NCBI GenBank assembly: GCA_039984955.1
Contig: JBDWTN010000007.1
Location: 3,170,501-3,234,500, forward strand
Source: Marinobacter alexandrii
GTDB taxonomy: Bacteria; Bacteroidota; Bacteroidia; Cytophagales; Cyclobacteriaceae
Direction of reading: 5' to 3'
DNA length: 64,000 nucleotides
Position 1 is the first letter of the stretch; the number at the start of each line of letters is the position of its first letter. The position numbers and the translations under genes were made by a program. The notes under the pieces are model-generated. The model was given only the letters and a program-made list of their open reading frames with translations, was not told the DNA's origin and ran no database searches. Positions 25,931-33,887 of this stretch are shown here, piece after piece.

Positions 25931-26572
25931 ATGAAAGCAACGAATTATAAACCTTTTAAAGACAGGAAAGGAATGATCCTATCAATGATTCTGGTGGTAG
26001 CAATGGGAACTATTGGGCAGGTTGGGTTTCTAGTGACCATGATTTTAATGATAGTTTTCTATAGAATAAGAAAGGTAACTCTTGTTGAATTAGGCTTGAA
26101 TAAACCCCAGTCTTGGATAAGGAGTATTGGACTTGGATTAGCCTTAGCCATGGCAATCATATTAGTAGTTAAGGGAATAGAATACGTGTTCTTTGAGTCA
26201 AGTCTGAAACCTGATGTTTCACGTTTTTACGTGATAAAAGAGAATCCACTTTATTTATTCTTGACATTAATTTTTGTGTGGATTACTGCCGGTTTTGGCG
26301 AGGAGGTAATATGGAGGGGATTCATGATGAAAAACATGGCAATTCTTTTGGGGAATAACCGTAATTCCTGGATAATAAGCCTTATCATTTCATCAGTTTT
26401 ATTTGGATCTATTCATATGTATCAAGGTTTGATTGGAGTAGTTCAAACGGGATTGGCTGGGCTCTTTTTAGGAATGATTTACATGAAAAATGGCAAGTAT
26501 AATTTATGGTTAAATATTCTTACACATGGATTTATCAATACGATCAGCTTAATCTATATCTATTTTAGTTAG
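25931..26572 (+). CDS. CPBP-family intramembrane protease (Abi/CAAX-like)
   Basis: 213 residues from ATG 25931; a GTG nine codons upstream is less likely. About seven TM helices. The conserved motifs of the family are visible: EEVIWRGF (motif 1), LFGSIHMYQG (motif 2) and NILTHGFINT (motif 3), giving the Glu and His residues of the membrane metalloprotease site. Family members process prenylated proteins or act in bacteriocin self-immunity; the substrate here is unknown. It lies about 80 bases downstream of the AraC gene on the same strand. Confidence 0.9.
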   Translation: MKATNYKPFKDRKGMILSMILVVAMGTIGQVGFLVTMILMIVFYRIRKVTLVELGLNKPQSWIRSIGLGLALAMAIILVVKGIEYVFFESSLKPDVSRFYVIKENPLYLFLTLIFVWITAGFGEEVIWRGFMMKNMAILLGNNRNSWIISLIISSVLFGSIHMYQGLIGVVQTGLAGLFLGMIYMKNGKYNLWLNILTHGFINTISLIYIYFS

Positions 26573-26605
26573 AGTTAGATGACTCTTTTGACTTCCTATT
26601 TTTGA

Positions 26606-27013
26606 CTATTTAAGTTCACCTCTGATGACGGTACACCTAAAAATTTGCTGTGACCTGACCTCATACATCACAATTAATTCAATAGCTTCTGGCTTCCCGA
26701 GTCTGCCTGTGATATTTTCATGATCTATGATTGTGTTTCCAAGTACCATCCGATTTTTCAATTCAGAATATAGGTTTGGTGATTTTTGGAAAAGATTCGA
26801 GTAAAGCTTTTCTACTTCGCTCTTTCCTGTAGCTAATACTTTACCGTCTGATTGATTGATTAAAGTTGCGTCTTCTGAAAACAAAGACATGAACCCCTGA
26901 AGATCTTTGTTATTGTAAAGGTCTAACTGCTGTTGTACTATTTCCTCTGGAGATTGTGCCATAGAGTAAATGCTAGTAAAAATTAAAATGAAAGTTGCTA
27001 AGATCTTTTTCAT
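26606..27013 (-). CDS. Secreted SnoaL/NTF2-like protein
   Basis: 135 residues with a signal peptide (MKKILATFILIFTSIYSMAQ). The mature part begins with the NTF2-like helix EEIVQQQLDLYNNKDLQGFMSLFSEDATLI and has the expected strands (KVLATGKSEVEKLY, ELKNRMVLGNTIIDHENITGR, AIELIVMYEVRSQQIFRCTVI). It is a cone-shaped fold that can bind small hydrophobic ligands. It is the last gene of a three-gene minus-strand run after a lipoprotein and a small kinase; the spacing is 13 bases to the lipoprotein. Confidence 0.85.
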   Translation of the reverse strand: MKKILATFILIFTSIYSMAQSPEEIVQQQLDLYNNKDLQGFMSLFSEDATLINQSDGKVLATGKSEVEKLYSNLFQKSPNLYSELKNRMVLGNTIIDHENITGRLGKPEAIELIVMYEVRSQQIFRCTVIRGELK

Positions 27014-27026
27014 TGAGTGAAGTTAT

Positions 27027-27491
27027 TCAAAATGCGCATCCGCTTGGTAGAGGGTCTATTTGATCCAAGTCCTTGCCTAAGTCTTCGGGGAATTCTTCTG
27101 CACTGAATCCTGTGCTTACAGAACCTTTCAAAGTGACTCCTCCATATCCATTGTTATTCATATGTGCACGGATCCAGACTATCTGATCTTTAACTACTGC
27201 AACCCCACGACCGCTTCGTGTAAAAGGCTGTTCATTGACATGACTATGCTGAAGAATTCTCCTGTAGATCAATTCTCCTGATTCTGAAACGACTTCCCAC
27301 CAGTCTGCATATTGTTCACATCCTTTGTCTGGACTTGAAATGGAGACACTGAATGTATAGCTATTCTCAGATCCAGAAATAGTCACATTTGTCACGTCCG
27401 CAAATTCAGAACCTTGTTGTGTCTCTTTTTGTGAATCGTCATCACATGATGAGCTAAGTACAGAGAGGAGAAGGAAAATAAGATTTTTCAT
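27027..27491 (-). CDS. Small lipoprotein of unknown function
   Basis: 154 residues from ATG 27491, which starts a lipoprotein signal peptide (LIFLLLSVLSSSCDDD, Cys17). The mature part looks beta-sandwich-like (TNVTISGSENSYTFSVSISSPDKGCEQYADWWEVVSE...) with two Cys that may bridge. RSGRGVAVVKDQIVWIRAHMNN hints at an Ig-like or secreted binding fold. No family recognised. Confidence 0.8.
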   Translation of the reverse strand: MKNLIFLLLSVLSSSCDDDSQKETQQGSEFADVTNVTISGSENSYTFSVSISSPDKGCEQYADWWEVVSESGELIYRRILQHSHVNEQPFTRSGRGVAVVKDQIVWIRAHMNNNGYGGVTLKGSVSTGFSAEEFPEDLGKDLDQIDPLPSGCAF

Positions 27492-27557
27492 AGAAGAATA
27501 AAGATAAGAAGTGCCTTGAAAATGATATGACTTAGAGCAGACTAACATTGATAATAG

Positions 27558-28064
27558 TTAATTAACCACCCTCCTAACTATTTCATTCAAAGCAGTCTTC
27601 GAAATCTCTTTTTCTCCTGAAAGTATAAAATCAGCTTCCGGCCACTGCCCATAATGTAGGTATGAGTCCCAAACATGCGTAATAAACCAGTCGGGCTCAT
27701 CTCCCCACCGGGTTTCTTTCTTTCGTCGAGTAAGAAAGGTTTCTTTCGATAATTGAATCCAGATAGTTGAATCATAAAATAACATCAATGACTTATTGGC
27801 GAATGCGAGGATTCCTTCCACTACAATTAGATCGTAACTATCCTGATGATTTTTGATGGTTGAGTAAAGTCGGTTAAAATCTACAGACCCTGGACACTCC
27901 CAATCTGTTCGATCTTTGATTTTGGGGATGTTTTCTTCAGGAAAAACGAAATCATCCATGTCCAATAGGAGCACTCGTTTATTGAATAGATGATCTTTAA
28001 TTTGTTGCGCCAAAACAGACTTTCCAGATCTGCTGCATCCTCCAATTCCAATGACATTTATCAT
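27558..28064 (-). CDS. Uridine/nicotinamide-riboside-kinase-like P-loop kinase
   Basis: 168 residues. Walker A GGCSRSGKS at about 8-16, the DMDDFVFPEE acceptor-site region after strand 2, a DWECPGSVDFNRL segment, and a DLIVVEGILAFAN Walker-B-like strand. This is the layout of the uridine kinase/NRK superfamily, and the small size fits the NRK1-like branch. Substrate choice between nucleoside and nicotinamide riboside cannot be read. It heads a minus-strand run with the next two genes, 66 bases ahead of the lipoprotein. Confidence 0.82.
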   Translation of the reverse strand: MINVIGIGGCSRSGKSVLAQQIKDHLFNKRVLLLDMDDFVFPEENIPKIKDRTDWECPGSVDFNRLYSTIKNHQDSYDLIVVEGILAFANKSLMLFYDSTIWIQLSKETFLTRRKKETRWGDEPDWFITHVWDSYLHYGQWPEADFILSGEKEISKTALNEIVRRVVN

Positions 28065-28186
28065 TTAATTCCAAATAAAGGCTTAATGTTTTGGAATACC
28101 AATGTGGGACGATCTTTATTTGTGTTTAGAATTGACAAGCTAGGACTGTTAGGGTCTAAGTTTATGACTTTAATTTCACTTATAAT

Positions 28187-28960
28187 ATGAGAATTAATTG
28201 GATCTTTTTTGTTATTGTCGTTACTGTAATAATAAGTTGTGTTAATAACTCGATGGAGGAATCACTTTTCAAAGAAGAAGACTTTGAAGTAAACGATTTC
28301 CGTTTATTCATCGATGAAAACCCCGACCAAGGACAAATCCTTGGAAACATAGATGCATCAACAAAAGAAGGTCAACTTACTTTCACTTTAGATTCTCAAT
28401 CTCCTGGAGGTGCTATTGAAGTGGATGAAAATTCTGGCGCAATTACAATTGCTGATGCATCGCTATTTGTATTTGCAGACAATCCTGAAATTACTGCCTC
28501 TGTCACGGTGAAAAACGGAACTAACGAAAAAAATGTAGAAATCTCGATTTTCATCAATGATCCCGGAGTACCTAATTTTACTATTTGGACAGGCTCAAAA
28601 CTTACATTTTTAAAACAAGACGGAGCTGATGCTGGTGAAGCTACCAATCAGGATAGAATCACAGATAATGTTTGGATTACTAGAGGGAATGGAGGGGGGC
28701 AAATCTTCAATATCAAAGAAGAGTCCGAGGCAAATAAAGCATCGAGCCCGAAAGGTACTGAATGGGCCAGAGGAACAACAGAGAATATAGCTAACCTGAA
28801 TTTTGTTCCATTTAGAGATGCTATCGCTCCCAAAAATGTAGTGGGAGAGAATTTAGTGTTGCATCTAATAACTGACGATGTATATTTAGATGTTACATTT
28901 TTATCTTGGACCCAAGACAAACGAGGTGGCTTTTCGTATGAAAGATCCACTGAGAATTAA
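28187..28960 (+). CDS. Lipoprotein with cadherin-like repeat
   Basis: 257 residues with a lipoprotein signal peptide (VIVVTVIISCVNN, Cys18). Residues 35-125 form a cadherin-like unit (VNDFRLFIDENPDQGQILGNIDAS...FTLDSQSPGGAIEVDENSGAITIADASLFVF...ITASVTVKNG). The second half (TIWTGSKLTFLKQDGADAGEAT...) has a jelly-roll look and ends SWTQDKRGGFSYERSTEN. Probably an outer-membrane adhesion or binding lipoprotein. Not in an operon. Confidence 0.78.
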   Translation: MRINWIFFVIVVTVIISCVNNSMEESLFKEEDFEVNDFRLFIDENPDQGQILGNIDASTKEGQLTFTLDSQSPGGAIEVDENSGAITIADASLFVFADNPEITASVTVKNGTNEKNVEISIFINDPGVPNFTIWTGSKLTFLKQDGADAGEATNQDRITDNVWITRGNGGGQIFNIKEESEANKASSPKGTEWARGTTENIANLNFVPFRDAIAPKNVVGENLVLHLITDDVYLDVTFLSWTQDKRGGFSYERSTEN

Positions 28961-29016
28961 GTTAGAGGATCTTGTTTAAAAGCACCTAAATACAATTATT
29001 GTAAAGTGATTTACGG

Positions 29017-29053
29017 AGCTGCTAGTTAATTAATACTCAATTAGCTAGCAGCT
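29017..29053. terminator. Long hairpin between convergent genes
   Basis: AGCTGCTAGTTAATT, loop AATACTC, AATTAGCTAGCAGCT: a 15-bp stem with one G-T or mismatched pair, following the + strand lipoprotein and abutting the stop of the minus-strand DUF4287/DUF5655 gene. There is no long T-run, so terminator strength is uncertain. Confidence 0.6.
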
Positions 29054-29572
29054 TAATAAGCTTCCTTCAACCATCCCACCAACTCCAGGTCTACTTCTTC
29101 TGTAGAGGTCAGCTGCACTCTGTGTATACACATACTGCCAAATGGGCCGGAATTGCCTAATCTTTCTGTAGTTGCTTTGCTTTTGAGTTTAAGTCCAAGA
29201 TCTATCCGTGTTTTGGTCACAGGCTTGATCAAAAGCAAACTGCTTCTTTCGAATCATGCTTACACTATCCTTCTTTGGAGTTTGAGTGATGTCATTTCCC
29301 AGTCTTGAAATCTCAGATATAAGCTTCTCATAAATAGGTCGAAGAATTTCTTTTCCCTGATACTGATTTTTTAATAAATCTTCAGGATTATGAGATCCAG
29401 CATCAGCTTTTCGAGCCTTCATGGCAATGAAATTTGCATAACCATAAGTGAAGCCATGTTCAGATTTGAGGAAATCAATGATCGCCTTATGTTTTTCTAT
29501 TTTCGAATCCTCAACCACCTTGACCCAATGCGCCAGTGATTTTCCAGTTCTTTCTAATAAACCTTTTTCCAT
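29053..29572 (-). pseudogene. DUF4287/DUF5655 protein broken by a one-base frameshift
   Basis: The first frame starts at ATG 29572 (MEKGLLERTGKSLAHWVKVV...) and reads through the DUF4287 domain and into DUF5655 up to RKKQFAFDQ. The continuation IKPVTKTRIDLGLKLKSKATTERLGNSG and the terminal HRVQLTSTEEVDLELVGWLKEAY lie in another frame, ending at 29053. Shortening the T4 run (plus-strand A's at 29231-29234) to T3 restores a continuous RKKQFALIKPVTKTR, the normal family sequence. Either a recent mutation or a sequencing error. Function of the family unknown. It ends an operon with the DUF1761 gene. Confidence 0.85.
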
Positions 29573-29584
29573 TTTCTATTTGTT

Positions 29585-29995
29585 TTACCAGCTTCCAAGT
29601 ATGAATCCCATTAATGTTAATGAAAGCACACAATACCCTGCGTTGATCAAGTAGACTTTCATTGTCTGCATCTCAAATAAATACAGAATACCAAGAAAGG
29701 TAGCCACCCATCCTATTCCAGCTAAGAAACCAGCTACTGATCCAAACATTATGTCTGCATCTGGGCCTATGAACATTTCCAAAATCAGAGCGGCAATGAA
29801 GGCTAGGAAAAGAGATAGTCCAAAGGTTTTGGGGGCGCTTCGTTTTTTTAAATCTTCTTCAGTATAACCAAAAGCTTGCATCCATGTCTTACCGAAAAGT
29901 GGACCATACCAGATTCCGCCAATAAGGAAGGTAGAGGTTGCTGCAACTATGACAGATAACCAGTTGATGTTTTGCAGTGCTGTTGCTAAATCCAT
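29585..29995 (-). CDS. DUF1761-family membrane protein
   Basis: 136 residues with four TM helices. The family's N-terminal NWLSVIVAATSTFLIGGIWYGPLFGKTWMQAFGYTEEDLK is clear: a WYGPLFGK-type motif, then the hydrophobic pairs. The function is unknown. It is cotranscribed with the frameshifted DUF4287/DUF5655 gene 12 bases downstream and possibly with the AraC gene 55 bases upstream. Confidence 0.9.
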   Translation of the reverse strand: MDLATALQNINWLSVIVAATSTFLIGGIWYGPLFGKTWMQAFGYTEEDLKKRSAPKTFGLSLFLAFIAALILEMFIGPDADIMFGSVAGFLAGIGWVATFLGILYLFEMQTMKVYLINAGYCVLSLTLMGFILGSW

Positions 29996-30050
29996 GTTTT
30001 TTAATTTTTGACAAGGTTAGCCACAGCCTTTTGGCCTCCATAGTAAAAAA

Positions 30051-30884
30051 TTAACCTCTTCGATCCAGTGGTAAAAAATTTGGATCATCTTCCTGATTAA
30101 AATCCTGATCAATGAACTCTTCAGGATTGAACCCCGAAAAAAGCTTAAACTCCTTTATAAAGTAGGATTGATCAGTAAAGCCACATTGATAAGCTATTTG
30201 TGCCCACGAGATCATCTCTTTCTTATGAACTTTTTGTAGAATCTCGTTGAAGCGTAAGATCCGCTGAGATGATTTCGGTGTTAAGCCAATATACTTTTTG
30301 AATTGATCAATCAGATGCTTCTGTGTATTAGGATAATTCTCTACGATCAAAGGGTAATTGGCTGCCGGTGCTTTTTGTAGTTCCTCATAAAAACCAATGA
30401 GAGCAGGAGGAGGTGCCTTATCCTTTTGTAATCGATGATTTAACCAAGTCTCAGCTACAGAGAATTTGTCTGCTGAATTGGAAGGATGAAGTAGCTCTTC
30501 TCGCAAAGAAGTTAACTCATTTCCTAAAAAAGGTTCCGTGTGAACTACTTGATTACTGATTTCTTTCAAGGGAAAATGAAGAAAAGGATAGGCTCCATAA
30601 GGCTTGAATTGGATGACAAACATCTCTGAGTTCTCATGTGCGGAAATAGAGATATAGTTTTTATGCGCTCCAGATATCCAAACTTTTTGATACGCTGCTT
30701 TAGGTTTCAATGTATCATTATCTAGCGTATTTCGAGTATACCCATCCAACTCAAAAAGGATAAAGATATGCCCTGTCGGAACCACTCGCTCAATAGAATG
30801 GTCTGGTACGAAATTCTTGAAATGAAAAACTGATTCTATATAAGGAGATAAGGTTTCGGGGAGTTGATGCGTTTCGAAAATCAT
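30051..30884 (-). CDS. AraC-family regulator with DUF6597-type N-terminus
   Basis: 277 residues. The N-terminal part (LSPYIESVFHFKNFVPDHSIERVVPTGHIFILFELDG) is the effector domain found in soluble Bacteroidota AraC proteins. The C-terminal helix-turn-helix pair (about 180-270) has SSQRILRFNEILQKV, then ISWAQIAYQCGFTDQSYFIKEFKLFSGFNPEEF. No membrane segments. It lies between a T9SS surface protein gene (55 bases upstream) and DUF1761 (55 bases downstream), all on the minus strand. Confidence 0.9.
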   Translation of the reverse strand: MIFETHQLPETLSPYIESVFHFKNFVPDHSIERVVPTGHIFILFELDGYTRNTLDNDTLKPKAAYQKVWISGAHKNYISISAHENSEMFVIQFKPYGAYPFLHFPLKEISNQVVHTEPFLGNELTSLREELLHPSNSADKFSVAETWLNHRLQKDKAPPPALIGFYEELQKAPAANYPLIVENYPNTQKHLIDQFKKYIGLTPKSSQRILRFNEILQKVHKKEMISWAQIAYQCGFTDQSYFIKEFKLFSGFNPEEFIDQDFNQEDDPNFLPLDRRG

Positions 30885-30939
30885 GGGTGAATGTCGGAAA
30901 GTGTTAGTTAAATCGCATGATCGATTTAGGTCAACTGCC

Positions 30940-33639
30940 TCATTCTTTAATGAGCTTACTTATTAATGAACGGCTCTTTGAATCTTCGATCAAGACTAAA
31001 TAGATGCCTTTTTTTAAATAACTAACATCATAAATATTATTTGTGTTTTGATAGAAAGTCTTGACCAAGTGGCCTTTCAAGTCGAAAACTCTTATGGCAA
31101 ACTTCAGTTTTTCTTTATCATGTTGAATAGAAAAATAGTCACTTGTTTTTGATGGATAAACGAAGCTGTTCTCCTCTGTTAGAATTCCTAAAACATCTGT
31201 GATTGAAATTGTTTGACTTACACTTTCTGCTGAATAGTAATCTTCATTCCCCAATTGGTTAGCGGTTATTATTACATCTCCAATACCATTGATTGAAACT
31301 TTGGATCCTTCTATCAAAGCAATATCAACATCACTTGAGGTAAAACTTATAGGTAATCCAGAAGAGGCTAATGCCTTTAAGTTGAAACTATCTGATAAAA
31401 CGTTCAAGTTATTAGGCGGCTCCTGAAAATCAATATTCTGTTCGCTTTTTATAATTGTTAAGTTGCTGTAAGTAGCTGGACCTCCACCTATTTCATAACC
31501 AATCCGAAATAGTTTATTGAATTTCTTCAGGTTGGGATCATAGTTAAACAATTGAGGATCAATAATATTTGATGTCCCTGAGGCAGTAAAACCCCATAAT
31601 TTTTGTTTGTAGTTCACCAGGCTGCCTAAGGGTCTGGCTGATCCGTCAGGGTCATTGAAATTAAAGCTATACTCCAAGCTATATTCCAAAGATAAAGGAT
31701 CGAATGAGTATATAGTTCCATTATTGTATAGGCCACCTTCGCTTGTCATTCCATACAGTAACCCATTCAGTTCCACTAGCTTTCCTCTTGCATTTTCTCC
31801 AGTATTATTTTGGAAATGATATACAATTGTATAATCGGTTCCATTAATATTCATGTTGAATATTACTCCGTCCTCATTTTCACCTCCAGATCGAGTTGTT
31901 CCCCAGATTTTGTTATCAAAAATCATGAGCCCGTTACCAAATGGACTTGCTCCATTTTCCCCATTGAAGTCTATTAATTTTTGGTAATTGGACCCATCAA
32001 TATTTATACTAAACAATACTCCACGATCATAATCGCCACCAGCGGAAGTCATCCCAAACAAAGTGCCATTAACTTCAATTAGTTCTCCATAAGGAGAGCT
32101 TCCATTCTCACCATCAAAATCATGGATTTTAGTGAAATTCATTCCATCATTATTAATAGTGAAAATGACCCCCATGTCATACAACCCTCCATTGGTCGTC
32201 ATTCCTAAGACTTTATTATTCAAATGGAAAAGTCTATTGCCTTCATCCAGACCTCCATTATCTCCATCAAACGAATGTGCAATACTAAATTCAGACTCAT
32301 CTCTATTTATATTAAAGAGGATTCCTTTTCCGTGGAGACCTCCGTATCTAGTCATCCCCCATAAGGTGCCTTCACAATCAATTAGCGATGAGCTAATACC
32401 AGAGGCCACTAAATCTTGATTGAATCCAAATTCTTTTTTATAATCTGTTCCAGCAATGTGAAAGCTAACAATGGTGCCAAAATTATTTTTTCCACCACGA
32501 TTGATCGCGATATAAATACGGTCACCATAAATCAAAGGTATGCTTGAAGGGGTGTGGCCAGATAAGAGGTCGTTATCAAAGACCTTTTCGAAATCTGATC
32601 CGTCAATTTTTATTCTAAAAAGAGTTCCAAGATTTTCTAACCCACCTCTTAATGTTGTACCCCATAAGAATCCATCATTCTCTGCCAAGCTACCAATTGG
32701 CCTATCACCATTGTCCCCGTTGAAAGAATGAACCATAGTGTAATTAGATCCATCAAGCTCTACATTAAAAATGACTCCATTCCCAATTTCTCCTCCAATG
32801 CTGCAAGTTCCCCAAATTTTAGAATTACTATAAACTAATTTACCAAAAGGTTCTCCACCTGTAGTTAGATCAAATTCGTGCAGAATTGTAAAGCCTGTTC
32901 CATCAGGATTCAATCTAAAAATTTCCCCATAGCCATTTGCCCCTTCCCGATTTGTGGTGCCGTAAATTTTACCTTCTAACTCTAATAATGCTGCCCATGA
33001 AGTTCCAAAAAAAACTGAACCGGACTCAAATTCGTGAATTAGTTCATAACTCTGGGTACTTACTTCTATACTAAATATTGTCCCAAGTCCAAAAGCCGGG
33101 CCTCCTTTTGATGTTAGACCTAAAAGTTGGTTTTGATATTTTATTAAACCTGTGACTGGCTCGGCTCCATTTACACTTTCATCGAAATAGTGAACAACTT
33201 CAAAATTAGCCCCATCCAAATCAATAGTATAAATAGCCCCATCGTCTTTATCCCCTCCAAATCGAGTTACTCCCCATAAAGCTCCATGGCTATATAATAG
33301 TTGTCCTTGTGGCCAGCGTCCATTACTATCTTGAAAAGAGAAGAGCACCTCGTAATTGGAACCATCTGCATCAATAGTGAAAATAGCACCTCTTCCATAT
33401 AGTCCTCCTGATTGTGTCGTTCCATAAAACTTTCCATTTACTTCCAGAATTTCATTGGGTAGTGTTCCTTCTAATGATCTAAGGTCTACTAACAATTCAG
33501 GATTTAGGTCTTCGCTTCCGAAACTATAAACACCACCTGAAGTGGCTCCTAGGAATGTGATTTGACCGCATATACTATCTGTTAACAAGAATAATAAAAT
33601 TGCAAATAGCTCTAATTTTCTACTTAATCCAGGATTCAT
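30940..33639 (-). CDS. Secreted GloVer-repeat beta-propeller-like protein with T9SS sorting domain
   Basis: 899 residues with a signal peptide (MNPGLSRKLELFAILLFLLTDSICGQ). At least thirteen units of about 50 residues follow, each ending in a G-x-T-x-x-GG-like turn (GTTQSGG, GVTRFGG, GLTSKGG, GTTNREG, GTCSIGG and so on) with the choice-of-anchor GloVer pattern (GS/T-Y/F-x-x-L/V-H-x-F). Then comes an Ig-like stretch (SGLPISFTSSDVDIALIEGSKVSINGIGDVIITANQ) and a C-terminal T9SS type A tail (VYPSKTSDYFSI...GHLVKTFYQN...GIYLVLIEDSKSRSLISKLIKE). It is expected to be secreted or surface-anchored by T9SS. Confidence 0.9.
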   Translation of the reverse strand: MNPGLSRKLELFAILLFLLTDSICGQITFLGATSGGVYSFGSEDLNPELLVDLRSLEGTLPNEILEVNGKFYGTTQSGGLYGRGAIFTIDADGSNYEVLFSFQDSNGRWPQGQLLYSHGALWGVTRFGGDKDDGAIYTIDLDGANFEVVHYFDESVNGAEPVTGLIKYQNQLLGLTSKGGPAFGLGTIFSIEVSTQSYELIHEFESGSVFFGTSWAALLELEGKIYGTTNREGANGYGEIFRLNPDGTGFTILHEFDLTTGGEPFGKLVYSNSKIWGTCSIGGEIGNGVIFNVELDGSNYTMVHSFNGDNGDRPIGSLAENDGFLWGTTLRGGLENLGTLFRIKIDGSDFEKVFDNDLLSGHTPSSIPLIYGDRIYIAINRGGKNNFGTIVSFHIAGTDYKKEFGFNQDLVASGISSSLIDCEGTLWGMTRYGGLHGKGILFNINRDESEFSIAHSFDGDNGGLDEGNRLFHLNNKVLGMTTNGGLYDMGVIFTINNDGMNFTKIHDFDGENGSSPYGELIEVNGTLFGMTSAGGDYDRGVLFSINIDGSNYQKLIDFNGENGASPFGNGLMIFDNKIWGTTRSGGENEDGVIFNMNINGTDYTIVYHFQNNTGENARGKLVELNGLLYGMTSEGGLYNNGTIYSFDPLSLEYSLEYSFNFNDPDGSARPLGSLVNYKQKLWGFTASGTSNIIDPQLFNYDPNLKKFNKLFRIGYEIGGGPATYSNLTIIKSEQNIDFQEPPNNLNVLSDSFNLKALASSGLPISFTSSDVDIALIEGSKVSINGIGDVIITANQLGNEDYYSAESVSQTISITDVLGILTEENSFVYPSKTSDYFSIQHDKEKLKFAIRVFDLKGHLVKTFYQNTNNIYDVSYLKKGIYLVLIEDSKSRSLISKLIKE

Positions 33640-33887
33640 TTTAATGTACTTGTTAGTCTGTAGCGAAGTTTTGTTGATACAAATATATCTTAGGAGGACT
33701 AACTATCTGTAAAGTCTGATTTAAGGTAAGCAACCGATAAGTCTTCTGTGAAATAAATCGTTCCAAATAGAAAATTGTTGTGTTGCTTAATAAGCAAATA
33801 CACCTTACTATAGATGACGTAGTTATCCAAATACATTCCAATCATCTTCATTTTCAGTATCTTTACTCATCCAAAAACTGAAGCGAC

